NCBI RefSeq assembly: GCF_003201875.1
Contig: NZ_QJKD01000005.1
Span: forward strand, 362,091-426,090
Origin: Hungatella effluvii
GTDB taxonomy: Bacteria; Bacillota; Clostridia; Lachnospirales; Lachnospiraceae
Length of the DNA stretch: 64,000 bases
Direction of reading: 5' to 3'
Shown here: positions 16,958 to 25,867 of the stretch, in pieces
Layout of the letters: every line of letters starts with the position of its first letter
Numbering within the stretch: the stretch's first letter is position 1
Notes under the pieces: model-generated
Databases searched by the model: none
What the model saw: the letters and a program-made list of their open reading frames with translations, nothing else
What the model was told of the DNA's origin: nothing
Made by a program: the position numbers and the translations under genes

Positions 16958-17679
16958 ATGAGCAATACGAATGATGCAGGCGGCTCCAAAGATTTACCGG
17001 ACAACTTTCCGGCAGAAGATCTTGTCTTAAAGAGCGCCATGCAGTTTTTCGGAGATGAACTGCTGTCATACTTAAAAATCACTGCGGAACCGGTGACAGT
17101 CGGCCAAACGGAATTTGTCCATCTGGAAGCGAAGCAGCTATATGAAGACTTTAACTTCATTAAGCCTGACCAGAGCTGGATTCATCTGGAGTTTGAGAGC
17201 GACAGTATCAAGGAGGAGGATCTGCGCCGCTTCCGCAGTTATGAAGCAGTCACCGCGTATATCTGTCACGTCGATATCACGACTTATGTGATCTGTTCAT
17301 CAACCGTAAAGGAAATCTTGTCAGAATTAAAGACCGGATTATTCTGGCAAATCAGCTGATCACTAAATCCGGCGCTCTATCAGAGACAGATTTAAAAAAG
17401 ATGCAGGCAGTCCTGTATACACTTGCAAACAAGTTTCTGTCAAAAGACGATTTAAACCAGGTAAAGGAGGTGCTATTCATGACACCATTAGGTCAAATGC
17501 TGGTGAAAGATGGATTTGAAAAGGGCATAGAAAGAGGCGCCGGCGCTCTGATTTCCATTTGCCGGGAAACAGGATTTTCCTATGATGATACCCGTAAAAA
17601 GCTGATTGAAAAGCTGGAACTGGATTCCCCCGCCGCAGTCAGATATATGGAAGAATTCTGGGGCCGGACCTCTGTCTGA
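16958..17679 (+). pseudogene. Frameshifted Rpn-like / PD-(D/E)XK nuclease-family protein
   Basis: Two pieces of one protein are in different frames. The first (from ATG 16958, GGAGG 4 bases upstream, to 17359) contains a restriction-endonuclease-like core (VHLEAKQLYEDFNFI, WIHLEFES, EEDLRRFRSYEAVTAYI, VDITTYVICSS). The second frame carries on without a start, covers LVRIKDRIILANQLITKSG and ends at 17679 with VLFMTPLGQMLVKDGFEKG and a helical tail typical of this family. The overlap places the frameshift around 17300-17350; a middle part also seems shorter than in family members of about 300 residues. Such genes belong to the Rpn/transposase-like group common in gut Clostridia. The gene is almost surely inactive. 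Confidence 0.7.
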
Positions 17680-17730
17680 TTCCTTAAAAGGCCGCCTTGA
17701 TATCACGACTGCATAAAATAATCTCACCGA

Positions 17731-17773
17731 AAAAAACAGCGGCAGGAAGAGCCACTAAGGCTCTCTCTGCCGC
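17731..17773 (-). terminator. Intrinsic terminator after the C45 acyltransferase gene
   Basis: Fifteen-base arms (17739-17753 and 17759-17773) form a strong stem, followed on the minus strand by TGTTTTTT, 43 bases after the stop codon. Confidence 0.87.
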
Positions 17774-17816
17774 CAAAAGTCATACGCTTTTGCATAGATC
17801 CAGACACTTCTCTGAC

Positions 17817-18902
17817 CTATATCCGATACTTCTCATACTCCAACTCACAGGGATTTCCCTTGCAGAACAGGATCTCGCCCTTTGTCAGATTAATAATCAT
17901 GGAGAATACGGTTCCCATCCGCAGTCCCTTTTCCAGCTTCTCATCGTCGTGACGACAGATACTGGAAGGATACTCCACGTGGTCCGTTAAAACGGCCTTG
18001 ATATCTTCCTCCGAAATTTCGCTTCCTTTCTTTCGAAGCAGTTTATCCGCTCTTCCCAGCCGGACAAAGGAATCCGTAAACTTACGTTTCCCCATATCCT
18101 TTCTCGGCAGAATTGGGAGCCTGCTGCTGATAAAATGATTGGTGTGGACGATGATTCCATCCTTCGGATAGAGCACGTCAAACTCTTCATTTTCAATCTC
18201 AATATCCACACATTCCCCGTTCTTATGGCCGATCATGAAGTTGGCGCAGCAGCCCAGCTGAAATCTGGTAGCTGCCTTGACTGCCTCGGCCAGCGTCTCA
18301 CAGTCCAGAATCCCTCTCATGGCCATGTGGAGCGGAAGCCCCTTCGGCGCCTGGTCTGTGGACAGCGCATTTAAGTACAGACCTACACCAGCGCTGTTAA
18401 ATCCCGTCTTTCCGATAATTCCCGCCTCAGTTACCATAAAGATGGTGGGCCTGCCGTTTTTTTGTGTGATCTTCATCATAATCATGGACTCTCTCTGGCT
18501 GGTCTTCCAATCCCAGTTGTGAGCCAGGAACGCATCTCCGCCCGCTCCGGCATCGCTGCTGATTCCGATGGAGGTACAGCCGCCGTCGGCCTTGTCGAGT
18601 TCATTTCCCACAAATACAAGCTCACTTCTGCAGTTTAAAGCCAGAATATCTTCAAAATCCAGTCCGGACCCTTCTGCAACACCGCGAATCTCCTCCAGAT
18701 AATCCGGATTGTAGTCCCGGATTACCTCGACAAATCTGGTAGACAGCTTCTTTGCCCTGGACCACTCCAGATTCGAGTAATCCATAAACATTTCCTTATA
18801 ACACTGGATGCTGTTTAAAATCTTATCCTTAAAAAGCTCTCCGTGCTGAAATCCAATCTCAAACGGTGTACCCTCAATTTCTACATATGGAAAATTCCCC
18901 AT
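17817..18902 (-). CDS. C45-family autoproteolytic acyltransferase/hydrolase
   Basis: A 361-residue Ntn-hydrolase of the C45 / acyl-CoA:6-aminopenicillanate acyltransferase family, related to choloylglycine hydrolases. The likely cleavage site and nucleophile is Gly108-Cys109 in ADGGCTS, where self-cleavage would free Cys109 as the N-terminal catalytic residue. Other family blocks are HGELFKDKI near residue 20, AHNWDWK, TEAGIIGKTGFNSAGVGL and HTNHF. Such enzymes hydrolyse or transfer amide-linked acyl groups; the substrate is unknown. It is the last gene in a run with two membrane protein genes and lies next to a LysR regulator, implying it acts on something the membrane proteins carry. AGGAGG precedes the ATG. 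Confidence 0.87.
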   Translation of the reverse strand: MGNFPYVEIEGTPFEIGFQHGELFKDKILNSIQCYKEMFMDYSNLEWSRAKKLSTRFVEVIRDYNPDYLEEIRGVAEGSGLDFEDILALNCRSELVFVGNELDKADGGCTSIGISSDAGAGGDAFLAHNWDWKTSQRESMIMMKITQKNGRPTIFMVTEAGIIGKTGFNSAGVGLYLNALSTDQAPKGLPLHMAMRGILDCETLAEAVKAATRFQLGCCANFMIGHKNGECVDIEIENEEFDVLYPKDGIIVHTNHFISSRLPILPRKDMGKRKFTDSFVRLGRADKLLRKKGSEISEEDIKAVLTDHVEYPSSICRHDDEKLEKGLRMGTVFSMIINLTKGEILFCKGNPCELEYEKYRI

Positions 18903-18938
18903 TCCATTCTTCCTCCTGCTTTCCTCTATTTTTCACGT

Positions 18939-19397
18939 TTACAGAATGTTTCCGAGAACCTGTGCGATTCCTCCGGAGACCAGGAACGTACCAAAGATAA
19001 CCAGCAGGGATACCACGATTCCCTTCCAGCCGATCTTTAAGAAATCACGCCAGTCTCTGCCCACGATAACGCCCGCATAGGCCAGAATCGGTGTAACGGT
19101 AGCCATCAATGACACCTTGCCCGCCCAATAAACCACGAATCCGGAAATCGGAGAAAACGGCATTGCCACGATCATTCCGATTAAAGCGATATAGGCTACC
19201 GCCGGTAAATTACCAGGAACGAAATGTTTCACTGTCAGGCCTGCCAGACTGATCAGGCCGAATATCAGCATGCCCGGAAGAGACTCTATGAATCCTCCGT
19301 CATAGCCCACAATATTACAAACGGTTGCAAGTATGGCAACCACAAGAAATGTCATTACCCAATCCATAAACATCCCAGAAAATCTTTCCTTCTCCAT
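18939..19397 (-). CDS. Membrane protein, partner of the DUF3100 protein
   Basis: A 152-residue protein with about four membrane segments (VMTFLVVAILATVCNIV, MLIFGLISLAGLTV, VAYIALIGMIVAMPF, WKGIVVSLLVIFGTFLVSGGI). A strong AGGAGG precedes the ATG. It lies between the DUF3100 gene and the C45 gene on the same strand and is likely the small subunit of a two-part carrier. I cannot assign a substrate from the sequence; the link to the nearby malic enzyme and LarA genes suggests an organic acid or its amide. Confidence 0.75.
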   Translation of the reverse strand: MEKERFSGMFMDWVMTFLVVAILATVCNIVGYDGGFIESLPGMLIFGLISLAGLTVKHFVPGNLPAVAYIALIGMIVAMPFSPISGFVVYWAGKVSLMATVTPILAYAGVIVGRDWRDFLKIGWKGIVVSLLVIFGTFLVSGGIAQVLGNIL

Positions 19398-19494
19398 ACG
19401 AAACTCCTCCTTATTTTCCCTCTATTGTTCTATTATTTTGGTGCGGCCCTTCACGCCTGTCACACATTGTGCCAGGCCCAATCCAATGGGCGGC

Positions 19495-20283
19495 CTATTT
19501 TCCCTTTTTCATCGCCTTATAGATCACATTGCCCAACGGTACTGTGATAAATAATCCCAGATAAACAGAGATTGAGGAAGATATAACGTTGCTGATGCTT
19601 GCAAATGCGGTCAGTGTATCCGGATTCGCAGAAGGCGCGGCTTCCATAATTCCTGCCAGGCCGGCTGTCATCATCGATGCGCTGCCGGCGCCGACGGCCA
19701 TGGCAGTCGCTTCCGGGGTGAAGATTCCCAGGCTCACAAAGAGCGGCGGGATGATACTCATGAAGATGGTTCCGAAAATAGTTCCAACGATATAACAGGT
19801 CATAACGCCCTTAAACTCGGCCGAGTCCGCCCCGAACATATCGGAAATCAGCGCCACGTTTGGTTCACGGCTCATCGCGTGGGTCATGCCGACGGCCTCT
19901 CTTCCCATGCCAAGAAGGAGAGCAATCGGAAGTGCGACCAGAAGTGTGCCGATATTTCCCAGATTCTGCAGAATCAGAACCGGACCTGCACTGATTACCT
20001 GTTCAATGGAGCCGCCGCTGGTGATTCCCAGCTTTGCCATCAGAAAGGCAACACTTAAGGTCAGCATGGCAGAACCCGTGGCCGCCTGTTTTTCTTTTAC
20101 GAATTTGATAGGTTTGATCAGATATACGACTAATACGAAAATCATGGAATACAGTAACGGAAGCAGCGTAATGGTAACGCCTCCCAGCGGTATCCGTATG
20201 GGACCGACGAGTTCGGCCAAAACGCAGCACAACAGAATAACCAGATGAAACTTGTAATCTCCCCATATTTTATCAGCAAACAT
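19495..20283 (-). CDS. DUF3100 integral membrane protein, putative carrier subunit
   Basis: A 262-residue membrane protein of the DUF3100 type with about seven hydrophobic segments and long Gly/Ala-rich helices, such as GNIGTLLVALPIALLLGMG and AVGAGSASMMTAGLAGIMEA. The frame begins six codons earlier at 20301, but GGGAGG lies 6 bases before the internal ATG at 20283 while the first ATG has no ribosome-binding site. The family is uncharacterised but has the look of a secondary transporter. The partner gene lies about 100 bases downstream. Likely under control of the divergent LysR-regulated region. Confidence 0.78.
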   Translation of the reverse strand: MFADKIWGDYKFHLVILLCCVLAELVGPIRIPLGGVTITLLPLLYSMIFVLVVYLIKPIKFVKEKQAATGSAMLTLSVAFLMAKLGITSGGSIEQVISAGPVLILQNLGNIGTLLVALPIALLLGMGREAVGMTHAMSREPNVALISDMFGADSAEFKGVMTCYIVGTIFGTIFMSIIPPLFVSLGIFTPEATAMAVGAGSASMMTAGLAGIMEAAPSANPDTLTAFASISNVISSSISVYLGLFITVPLGNVIYKAMKKGK

Positions 20284-20523
20284 ATGAAACCTCCCAGACA
20301 TTATTTTTATTTTTCTTTACACCTCTCATGATCTGTCAGAACGCCCACCGCACTGTACAGACTCCTTTGTTTCTTCCCCTTCAAGCACTTTCCATTTTAT
20401 AGAATCCTGCGCGATCTGTAAAATAACATTTAATTATTTCATCATAACTGAAAATGACAGGAGAGAGCCGAAATACAGCTCTTTCCTGTCCATTTCCTTT
20501 GTCTTTCCTATCCGGTTTTATCC

Positions 20524-21420
20524 TCATTCCTTCACACACTTCAGTCCGTATTTCCGGCAGTGTTCCTGGGTAAACCGGATAAAACAGTTGATGTCCTGGT
20601 ATACCTTCCCGTTCTTCAGCCACACCATCTCAATATCGGTCTCCATAGGTGGGTCCAGCGGGATTCCGGTTATATCCTCTTCATTTTCGACGATCTCCCG
20701 GAACAGAAAACCAGCCGCCATCCCGTTCCGGATCAGCTGAAGCTGCGTATAGAGCTGCTGCGTCGTCCACATGACACGGGGTGTACAGCCATTTTCATGG
20801 AAGCGCTCCAGCACCTTTTCCCTTACATGGAAGCTGCTCTTAAACATCACCACGGGTTCCAGCGCCGCATGTGCTATGGATACGCACGGCTCACCAGCCA
20901 GCGGGTGATTCCGGTTCACACAGAACAGGAGCTCGCTCCTCTGAAGCTTGCAGAACCCCAGGTTCGTAAAGTCCGTGTTCATGCCGCTGACAATGATTAC
21001 ATCCACCTTATCCTCCTGAAGCATCCTTCTTAAGGTAAGGGAAGCCTCATCATACAGCTCCAGCTCGATCTCCGGATGGGCGGAGTGGAAGTCCTGGATC
21101 AGCCGGAACGCCATCACACTGATCATCGGCGGAAGCCCGATTCTGATCAGATTTTTCTGCGTTCCCAAGTGGTACATTTTCTGCGTCAGAGCATTGGCCC
21201 TGCTCAGCAGCTCTTCCACCTCCAGGAGAAACCAGGCGCCTTCCTTCGTCAGAATCAGCCTCTTGTCCACTCTCTTAAACAGCTTGACATGAAACTCTTC
21301 CTCCAGTTCCTTGATCGCATTGGAGACGGCTGGCTGGGATATATGAAGCGTCTCCGCCGCTTTTGTGATTCCATTCTGTGCGCATACCTCTCTGAAATAC
21401 TGAAGCTGATGTAATTTCAT
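20524..21420 (-). CDS. LysR-family transcriptional regulator
   Basis: A 298-residue LysR regulator: N-terminal winged HTH (MKLHQLQYFREVCAQNG, AAETLHISQPAVSNAIKELE) and a C-terminal effector-binding domain from about residue 90 (LIRIGLPPMISVMAF, DVIIVSGMNTDF, MAAGFLFREIV). The ATG at 21420 is preceded by GGGAG; an ATG six codons upstream is less likely. It is divergent from the malic enzyme/LarA operon and runs the same way as the DUF3100/C45 genes, so it probably controls one or both sets in response to a carboxylate. Confidence 0.92.
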   Translation of the reverse strand: MKLHQLQYFREVCAQNGITKAAETLHISQPAVSNAIKELEEEFHVKLFKRVDKRLILTKEGAWFLLEVEELLSRANALTQKMYHLGTQKNLIRIGLPPMISVMAFRLIQDFHSAHPEIELELYDEASLTLRRMLQEDKVDVIIVSGMNTDFTNLGFCKLQRSELLFCVNRNHPLAGEPCVSIAHAALEPVVMFKSSFHVREKVLERFHENGCTPRVMWTTQQLYTQLQLIRNGMAAGFLFREIVENEEDITGIPLDPPMETDIEMVWLKNGKVYQDINCFIRFTQEHCRKYGLKCVKE

Positions 21421-21586
21421 ACCATTCTCCCTCTCCAAACTTCCTGCCTTATATCATTCTATGTCCATTCATATTATTTATTAATAGTAAGACCTGACAG
21501 GCTTCATTTCAAGTATTGTTTAATTTTTATCAAATTTTCGCCGATTTTTCAAAACTTTTAGTTATTATCTCATCATTAATTATTAT

Positions 21587-21616
21587 TTTACAATACCTGC
21601 TTTTCTCCCTTATGAT
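21587..21616 (+). promoter_or_regulatory. Promoter of the malic enzyme / larA operon
   Basis: TTTACA (21587-21592) and TATGAT (21611-21616) are spaced by 18 bases, about 60 bases before the malic enzyme start. The intergenic region is very AT-rich, as is usual for LysR-controlled divergent promoters, but no clear T-N11-A operator stands out. Confidence 0.55.
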
Positions 21617-21678
21617 AGAGATATGAAAAATCTCTCTGCCCTTCCCCTTAAGCAGACAACACACTGGAGGGTGAGAAA

Positions 21679-22860
21679 ATGAATTATGCACAGGAATCAT
21701 TAGAACTGCACCGGAAGCTGAAAGGGAAACTGGACATCGTTTCCAGGCTTCCTATTACAAACAAAACAGATTTATCGCTGGCCTATACGCCGGGAGTCGC
21801 CCAGCCCTGCGTGGAGATCCACCGTAATCCTGAGGAGAGTTATGAACTCACCGGCCGCGGAAACTTAGTAGCCGTCGTCACAGACGGAACCGCGGTACTT
21901 GGCCTCGGTGATATCGGTCCAGAAGCCGCCATGCCTGTCATGGAGGGTAAATGCATCCTGTTCCGGGAATTTGCCGGAGTCAATGCATTTCCCATCTGTC
22001 TGGCTACAAAGGACGTGGATGAGATCATCCGGACCGTGGAATGCATGGCCCCCACCTTTGGCGGCATCAATCTGGAGGACATTTCCGCCCCCAGGTGTTT
22101 CGAAATTGAACGAAGACTGAAAGAGCGGCTTTCCATCCCTGTCTTCCACGACGATCAGCACGGGACGGCCATCGTCGTGCTGGCAGGTCTCATCAACGCA
22201 TTAAAGCTGACCGGAAAGAAGAAAGAGACTGCTCGGGTCGTGATCAGCGGCGCCGGGTCTGCCGGAATCTCCATCTGCCGCCTCCTCATGTCTCACGGCT
22301 TCCGTGACATCGTGATGACGGACAAATGCGGGGCGCTGGCCCCCGGAGAGTCCTTTATGAATCCGGCCCAGCAGGAGATGGCCGCTGTCACCAATCCGCA
22401 CCAGGAACGCGGTTCGCTGGAGACAATTATCAAAGACAAAGATATCTTCGTCGGAGTATCGGCCCCCGGGATTGCAACATCGGCCATGATCTCCACCATG
22501 GCACCGGATTCCATCGTATTTGCCATGGCTAACCCGGTTCCCGAAATTATGCCGGACGAGGCGAAAGCCGGCGGCGCCCGTGTTGTTGCCACCGGACGCT
22601 CCGATTTCCCGAATCAGATCAACAACCTTTTAGCCTTCCCGGGAATCTTCCGCGGAGCGCTGGACGTCAGGGCTTCCGATATCAACGAGGATATGAAAAT
22701 GGCTGCCGCAGCGGCTATCGCCGGTCTGGTGACCGATGAAGAGCTGTCTCGTGACTGTATTATTCCGAATCCACTGGATAAAAGAGTCAGCGCTGCCGTC
22801 GCCAGAGCCGTAGGAGAAGCGGCGGTCCGCAGCAAAGTCGCACGCAAAGTGAGGAACTGA
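21679..22860 (+). CDS. NAD(P)-dependent malic enzyme
   Basis: A 393-residue short-form malic enzyme that decarboxylates L-malate to pyruvate with reduction of NAD(P). Visible are the catalytic Tyr36 in [12 protein letters not shown], Lys91 in MEGKCILF, metal ligands in NLEDISAP and [10 protein letters not shown], the dinucleotide loop ISGAGSAGI, and the C-terminal [12 protein letters not shown]. The size matches the bacterial class without a phosphotransacetylase tail. GGAGGGTG precedes the ATG. larA starts 4 bases after its stop, so the two are co-transcribed and probably act in sequence. Confidence 0.94.
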   Translation: MNYAQESLELHRKLKGKLDIVSRLPITNKTDLSLAYTPGVAQPCVEIHRNPEESYELTGRGNLVAVVTDGTAVLGLGDIGPEAAMPVMEGKCILFREFAGVNAFPICLATKDVDEIIRTVECMAPTFGGINLEDISAPRCFEIERRLKERLSIPVFHDDQHGTAIVVLAGLINALKLTGKKKETARVVISGAGSAGISICRLLMSHGFRDIVMTDKCGALAPGESFMNPAQQEMAAVTNPHQERGSLETIIKDKDIFVGVSAPGIATSAMISTMAPDSIVFAMANPVPEIMPDEAKAGGARVVATGRSDFPNQINNLLAFPGIFRGALDVRASDINEDMKMAAAAAIAGLVTDEELSRDCIIPNPLDKRVSAAVARAVGEAAVRSKVARKVRN

Positions 22861-22864
22861 TTGT

Positions 22865-24118
22865 ATGAAACTGAAAATAGGCTTCGGCACCACCCCACAG
22901 ATTGTGGAGCTGCCTGATAAAAACATAGACGGAATTCTCTATCCCAATGAAGTAACCGTCGCCACCACCGGGGCGGAGGAAGTGAATCGTTCACTCTCCC
23001 ATCCGATCGGAACACGTTCCCTGGAGGAGATTGTAAAAGGAAAGGAAAGAATCGTCATTGTAACAAGCGATATCACACGCCCCATGCCCTCTCACGTCGT
23101 TCTCCCGCAGCTGTTGGAACGCATGTATGCTGCCGGGGTTAAACCGGAATCGATAACCATCGTATTTGCCCTCGGCAGCCACCGGACACAGACGGAGGAA
23201 GAAAAGCTCCATCTCGTCGGGGAATCCGTCTACCGCCAGGTGCGCTGTGTCGATTCCTCGGAATTTGATTTCGTTCACATGGGCACCACGCCCGGCGGCA
23301 CCCCCGTAGACATCTGCCGTCCTGTGGCAGAGGCGGACTGCCGTATCTGTCTGGGCAACATCGAATACCACTATTTCGCCGGATATTCCGGCGGAGCAAA
23401 GGCTATCATGCCGGGAGTCTCCACAAGGGCGGCGATCCAGGCCAACCACTCCCGCATGGTCAGACCCGATGCGTGCGCTGGCAAGCTGGAAGGCAATTCC
23501 CTCCGGAAGGACTTGGAGGACGCTCTTGCCTGCTGTCCGGTTGACTTTATTGTCAATGTGGTTCTGGATGAAACCAAGCAGATCGTCTACTCCGTCTGCG
23601 GAGATATCATCACGGCCCACAGGGCTGGCTGCCGCTTTCTGGACCGTTTTTACCGGAAAGAGATCAGCCGCAAGGCAGACATCGTCCTGGTATCCCAGGG
23701 CGGTGCTCCAAAGGATCTGAATCTCTACCAGACACAGAAAGCCCTGGAAAATGGTAAATACGCGGTAAAAGAGAACGGAATCATCGTCCTGGTTGGCTCC
23801 TGCCGGGAGGGCATGGGCGAACGGGTCTTTGAGGAATGGATGCTCGGCGCGGACCGGCCTTCCGACTTAGTTAAGCGCATCGAGACCGATTTTCAGCTGG
23901 GCGGCCATAAGGCCGCGGCAATCGCCATGGTTCTGGAACATGCGAAGGTATTTCTCGTCTCTCACATGGAGGAAGAATTTGTCAGAAATATATTTATGAC
24001 ACCGTTCTCGTCCGTTCAGGAGGCTGTCGATCAGGCCTTTGAGGAATTAGGGGCGGAGGCTTCCGTACTCGTTATGCCGTTTGGTGGATCTACGCTTCCG
24101 GTGGTTGAGGATTTGTAA
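22865..24118 (+). CDS. larA: LarA-family nickel-dependent 2-hydroxyacid racemase
   Basis: A 417-residue member of the lactate racemase (LarA) superfamily, which uses a nickel-pincer nucleotide. All key residues can be placed: catalytic His106 in ALGSHR, His169 in EYHYFAGYSGG, Lys179 in GGAKAIMPG that carries the cofactor, and His195 in QANHSRM as a nickel ligand. The family includes racemases for lactate, malate and other 2-hydroxyacids. Because the gene is coupled to malic enzyme, conversion of D-malate to L-malate is the most economical hypothesis. The cofactor genes larB, larC and larE are not in the window and must be elsewhere if the enzyme works. Confidence 0.9.
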   Translation: MKLKIGFGTTPQIVELPDKNIDGILYPNEVTVATTGAEEVNRSLSHPIGTRSLEEIVKGKERIVIVTSDITRPMPSHVVLPQLLERMYAAGVKPESITIVFALGSHRTQTEEEKLHLVGESVYRQVRCVDSSEFDFVHMGTTPGGTPVDICRPVAEADCRICLGNIEYHYFAGYSGGAKAIMPGVSTRAAIQANHSRMVRPDACAGKLEGNSLRKDLEDALACCPVDFIVNVVLDETKQIVYSVCGDIITAHRAGCRFLDRFYRKEISRKADIVLVSQGGAPKDLNLYQTQKALENGKYAVKENGIIVLVGSCREGMGERVFEEWMLGADRPSDLVKRIETDFQLGGHKAAAIAMVLEHAKVFLVSHMEEEFVRNIFMTPFSSVQEAVDQAFEELGAEASVLVMPFGGSTLPVVEDL

Positions 24119-24164
24119 GAATGAACTGCTGGTCACATTTGCAGAAACAATTATATAAATACAC

Positions 24165-24198
24165 AAAAACGCATAAACATCCTAGTTATGCGTTTTTG
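24165..24198 (+). terminator. Intrinsic bidirectional terminator after larA
   Basis: Perfect 12-base arms AAAAACGCATAA (24165-24176) and TTATGCGTTTTT (24186-24197) with A- and T-runs on either side. It serves larA on the plus strand and the ferredoxin gene converging on the minus strand. Confidence 0.87.
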
Positions 24199-24218
24199 CG
24201 TTCAGAGCCAAACGCTCT

Positions 24219-24662
24219 CTACAAATAGTTCTTTATATCGCACTGCTCAACCACCCGCTTTCCCAGCAGTGTGATTGCCTGCACCGGACACTGGTTGATA
24301 CAGCGGTAACACATCGTACATCGCTTTCCCGGCACAGCCGTTTTATCCTTTACCTGAATATTTTCCATAGGGCACAGGTTGGCACACATTCCGCAGCCAA
24401 TACACCGACCTGCGTCTATCTTCAGCTTATCAGTATATTCCTTTGTCTTATAAAAGAAATACAGCCTCTGCCCAAACAATCCGGCCAGATGCCAGAGAAC
24501 CCCAAGGCCTTCCCGGGGCGGTTCCCCGCATTTTAAAGCGGCAGCGGCCTTCTTTATTTTGCTGCCGGCATTCACTACCAGCTCCCTGTTTTTCTCCAAT
24601 GGCCTTTTTAAAGCTCTCTCATCGCCGATGCTGTCAGGCATCTTCAAATAGATCCCAACCAT
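24219..24662 (-). CDS. EFR1-type ferredoxin, N-terminally truncated
   Basis: A 147-residue protein matching only the C-terminal half of EFR1-family ferrodoxins: the segment GVLWHLAGLFGQRLYFFYKT and two 4Fe-4S motifs, CIGCGMCANLCP and CTMCYRCINQCP. The flavodoxin-like N-terminal half expected in full proteins of about 260 residues is missing, and I see no trace of it upstream. AGGAG and AAAGG precede the ATG, so the remainder could still be translated. It could be a gene remnant or a small electron carrier in its own right. Confidence 0.75.
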   Translation of the reverse strand: MVGIYLKMPDSIGDERALKRPLEKNRELVVNAGSKIKKAAAALKCGEPPREGLGVLWHLAGLFGQRLYFFYKTKEYTDKLKIDAGRCIGCGMCANLCPMENIQVKDKTAVPGKRCTMCYRCINQCPVQAITLLGKRVVEQCDIKNYL

Positions 24663-24893
24663 CCTTTTTCTCCTGATCCCGATCGTTCAACCGTTTCTAT
24701 ACGTTTCCAGCATATCACAAATCCACGCCCCTATCCAGAAGGGATTAAAAAGCGTAGTGCCGGGAGGCTCTAGCACCTGACCACAATATAGTTTGATTTT
24801 CCACTCGAATCCGCAATATCTGATAACATAAAATCTTTCATACATGCTACAATGTGACCGTGATAAAAAAGTGCATAAACAACGGGCCGGCGT

Positions 24894-25784
24894 TTACGGT
24901 TTGCTCGTCGGTCCGTTGGTATACGTCACCGTATTCATTGTTTTTCTATACTTCAAGGGAGACATGGTCATATACGTTTTGAACACCTTCTCAAAATACG
25001 TGATACTCTCGTATCCAAGCTTATGGGCAATCTGCTGCACGCTCAAATCCGTCTCCTCCAGCAGCCGCTTCGCCTCCCTGATGCGGTGAATATTCAAATA
25101 CTCACTGATGCCGTAACCCGTAATTTCCTTAAAGGTGCGGCTCAAATAATATTTGCTGATATAAAACTGGTCGGCCAGCAGATCCAGCGTTATCGTTTCA
25201 TCAAAGTGCTCCGAGATATAGTCGGCCACCGCGTAGATATTCTGGTATTTGGAAGGCGCGCTCACATCCGTATGTTCAATGGCCGGAGTATGATTTTCGC
25301 GCATAAAACGAATAAAATACTGGATAATTTCCGTCTCGATCATGGCCCTGTAATTTCGTTTTCTGCTGTCAAATTCTTCCTGAAGCCTGATATAGAGGTC
25401 GATAAACTCCCTCTGCTGCCTTTCGTTCAGCGGAAATACCCCATAGTGCTGGTGAAAAAACTTAACCAGGTTCAGATTCGGGAACAGCCGGTCAAATTCC
25501 TTCATTTTATCCCGCTCCACATAGAGGATAATGCGGTCATGGCCGATTTCCTGTTCGCTGTTCGCCGTGGTCATATGAATCGAGTTTTCATCCACCAGAA
25601 TCAGTGATCCGCCTCTTACCAGATAAGAACGGTTGTCAAAGAAGAAACGCCGTTCCCCTTCCAGCAGATAGAAGATCTCATACTGGTTGTGGAAATGCTT
25701 TCCATGCATATTAAAGTGACCCTTGCGTATCATTCGTTCCAGTTCAATGCCATCGGTCCTGGCGTAATAGATAACGGCTTCCAT
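24894..25784 (-). CDS. AraC-family regulator with N-terminal cupin (locus A)
   Basis: A 296-residue AraC regulator: cupin sensing domain at residues 1-100 (FNMHGKHFHNQYEIFYLLEG, LILVDENSIHMT) and a double HTH at about 190-290 (TLDLLADQFYISKYYLSRTF, VQQIAHKLGYESITYFEKVF, MSPLKYRK). It is divergent from the GH105 gene across an 83-base gap and probably activates it in response to the sugar released. AGGAGG precedes the ATG. Confidence 0.9.
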   Translation of the reverse strand: MEAVIYYARTDGIELERMIRKGHFNMHGKHFHNQYEIFYLLEGERRFFFDNRSYLVRGGSLILVDENSIHMTTANSEQEIGHDRIILYVERDKMKEFDRLFPNLNLVKFFHQHYGVFPLNERQQREFIDLYIRLQEEFDSRKRNYRAMIETEIIQYFIRFMRENHTPAIEHTDVSAPSKYQNIYAVADYISEHFDETITLDLLADQFYISKYYLSRTFKEITGYGISEYLNIHRIREAKRLLEETDLSVQQIAHKLGYESITYFEKVFKTYMTMSPLKYRKTMNTVTYTNGPTSKP

Positions 25785-25867
25785 GCCTCGTCCCTCCTGT
25801 CTGCAGCATTTGGAACCATTATATAATAAAACCCATTAATTTTCTATAAGAAAGGAGTCTCCTACTC

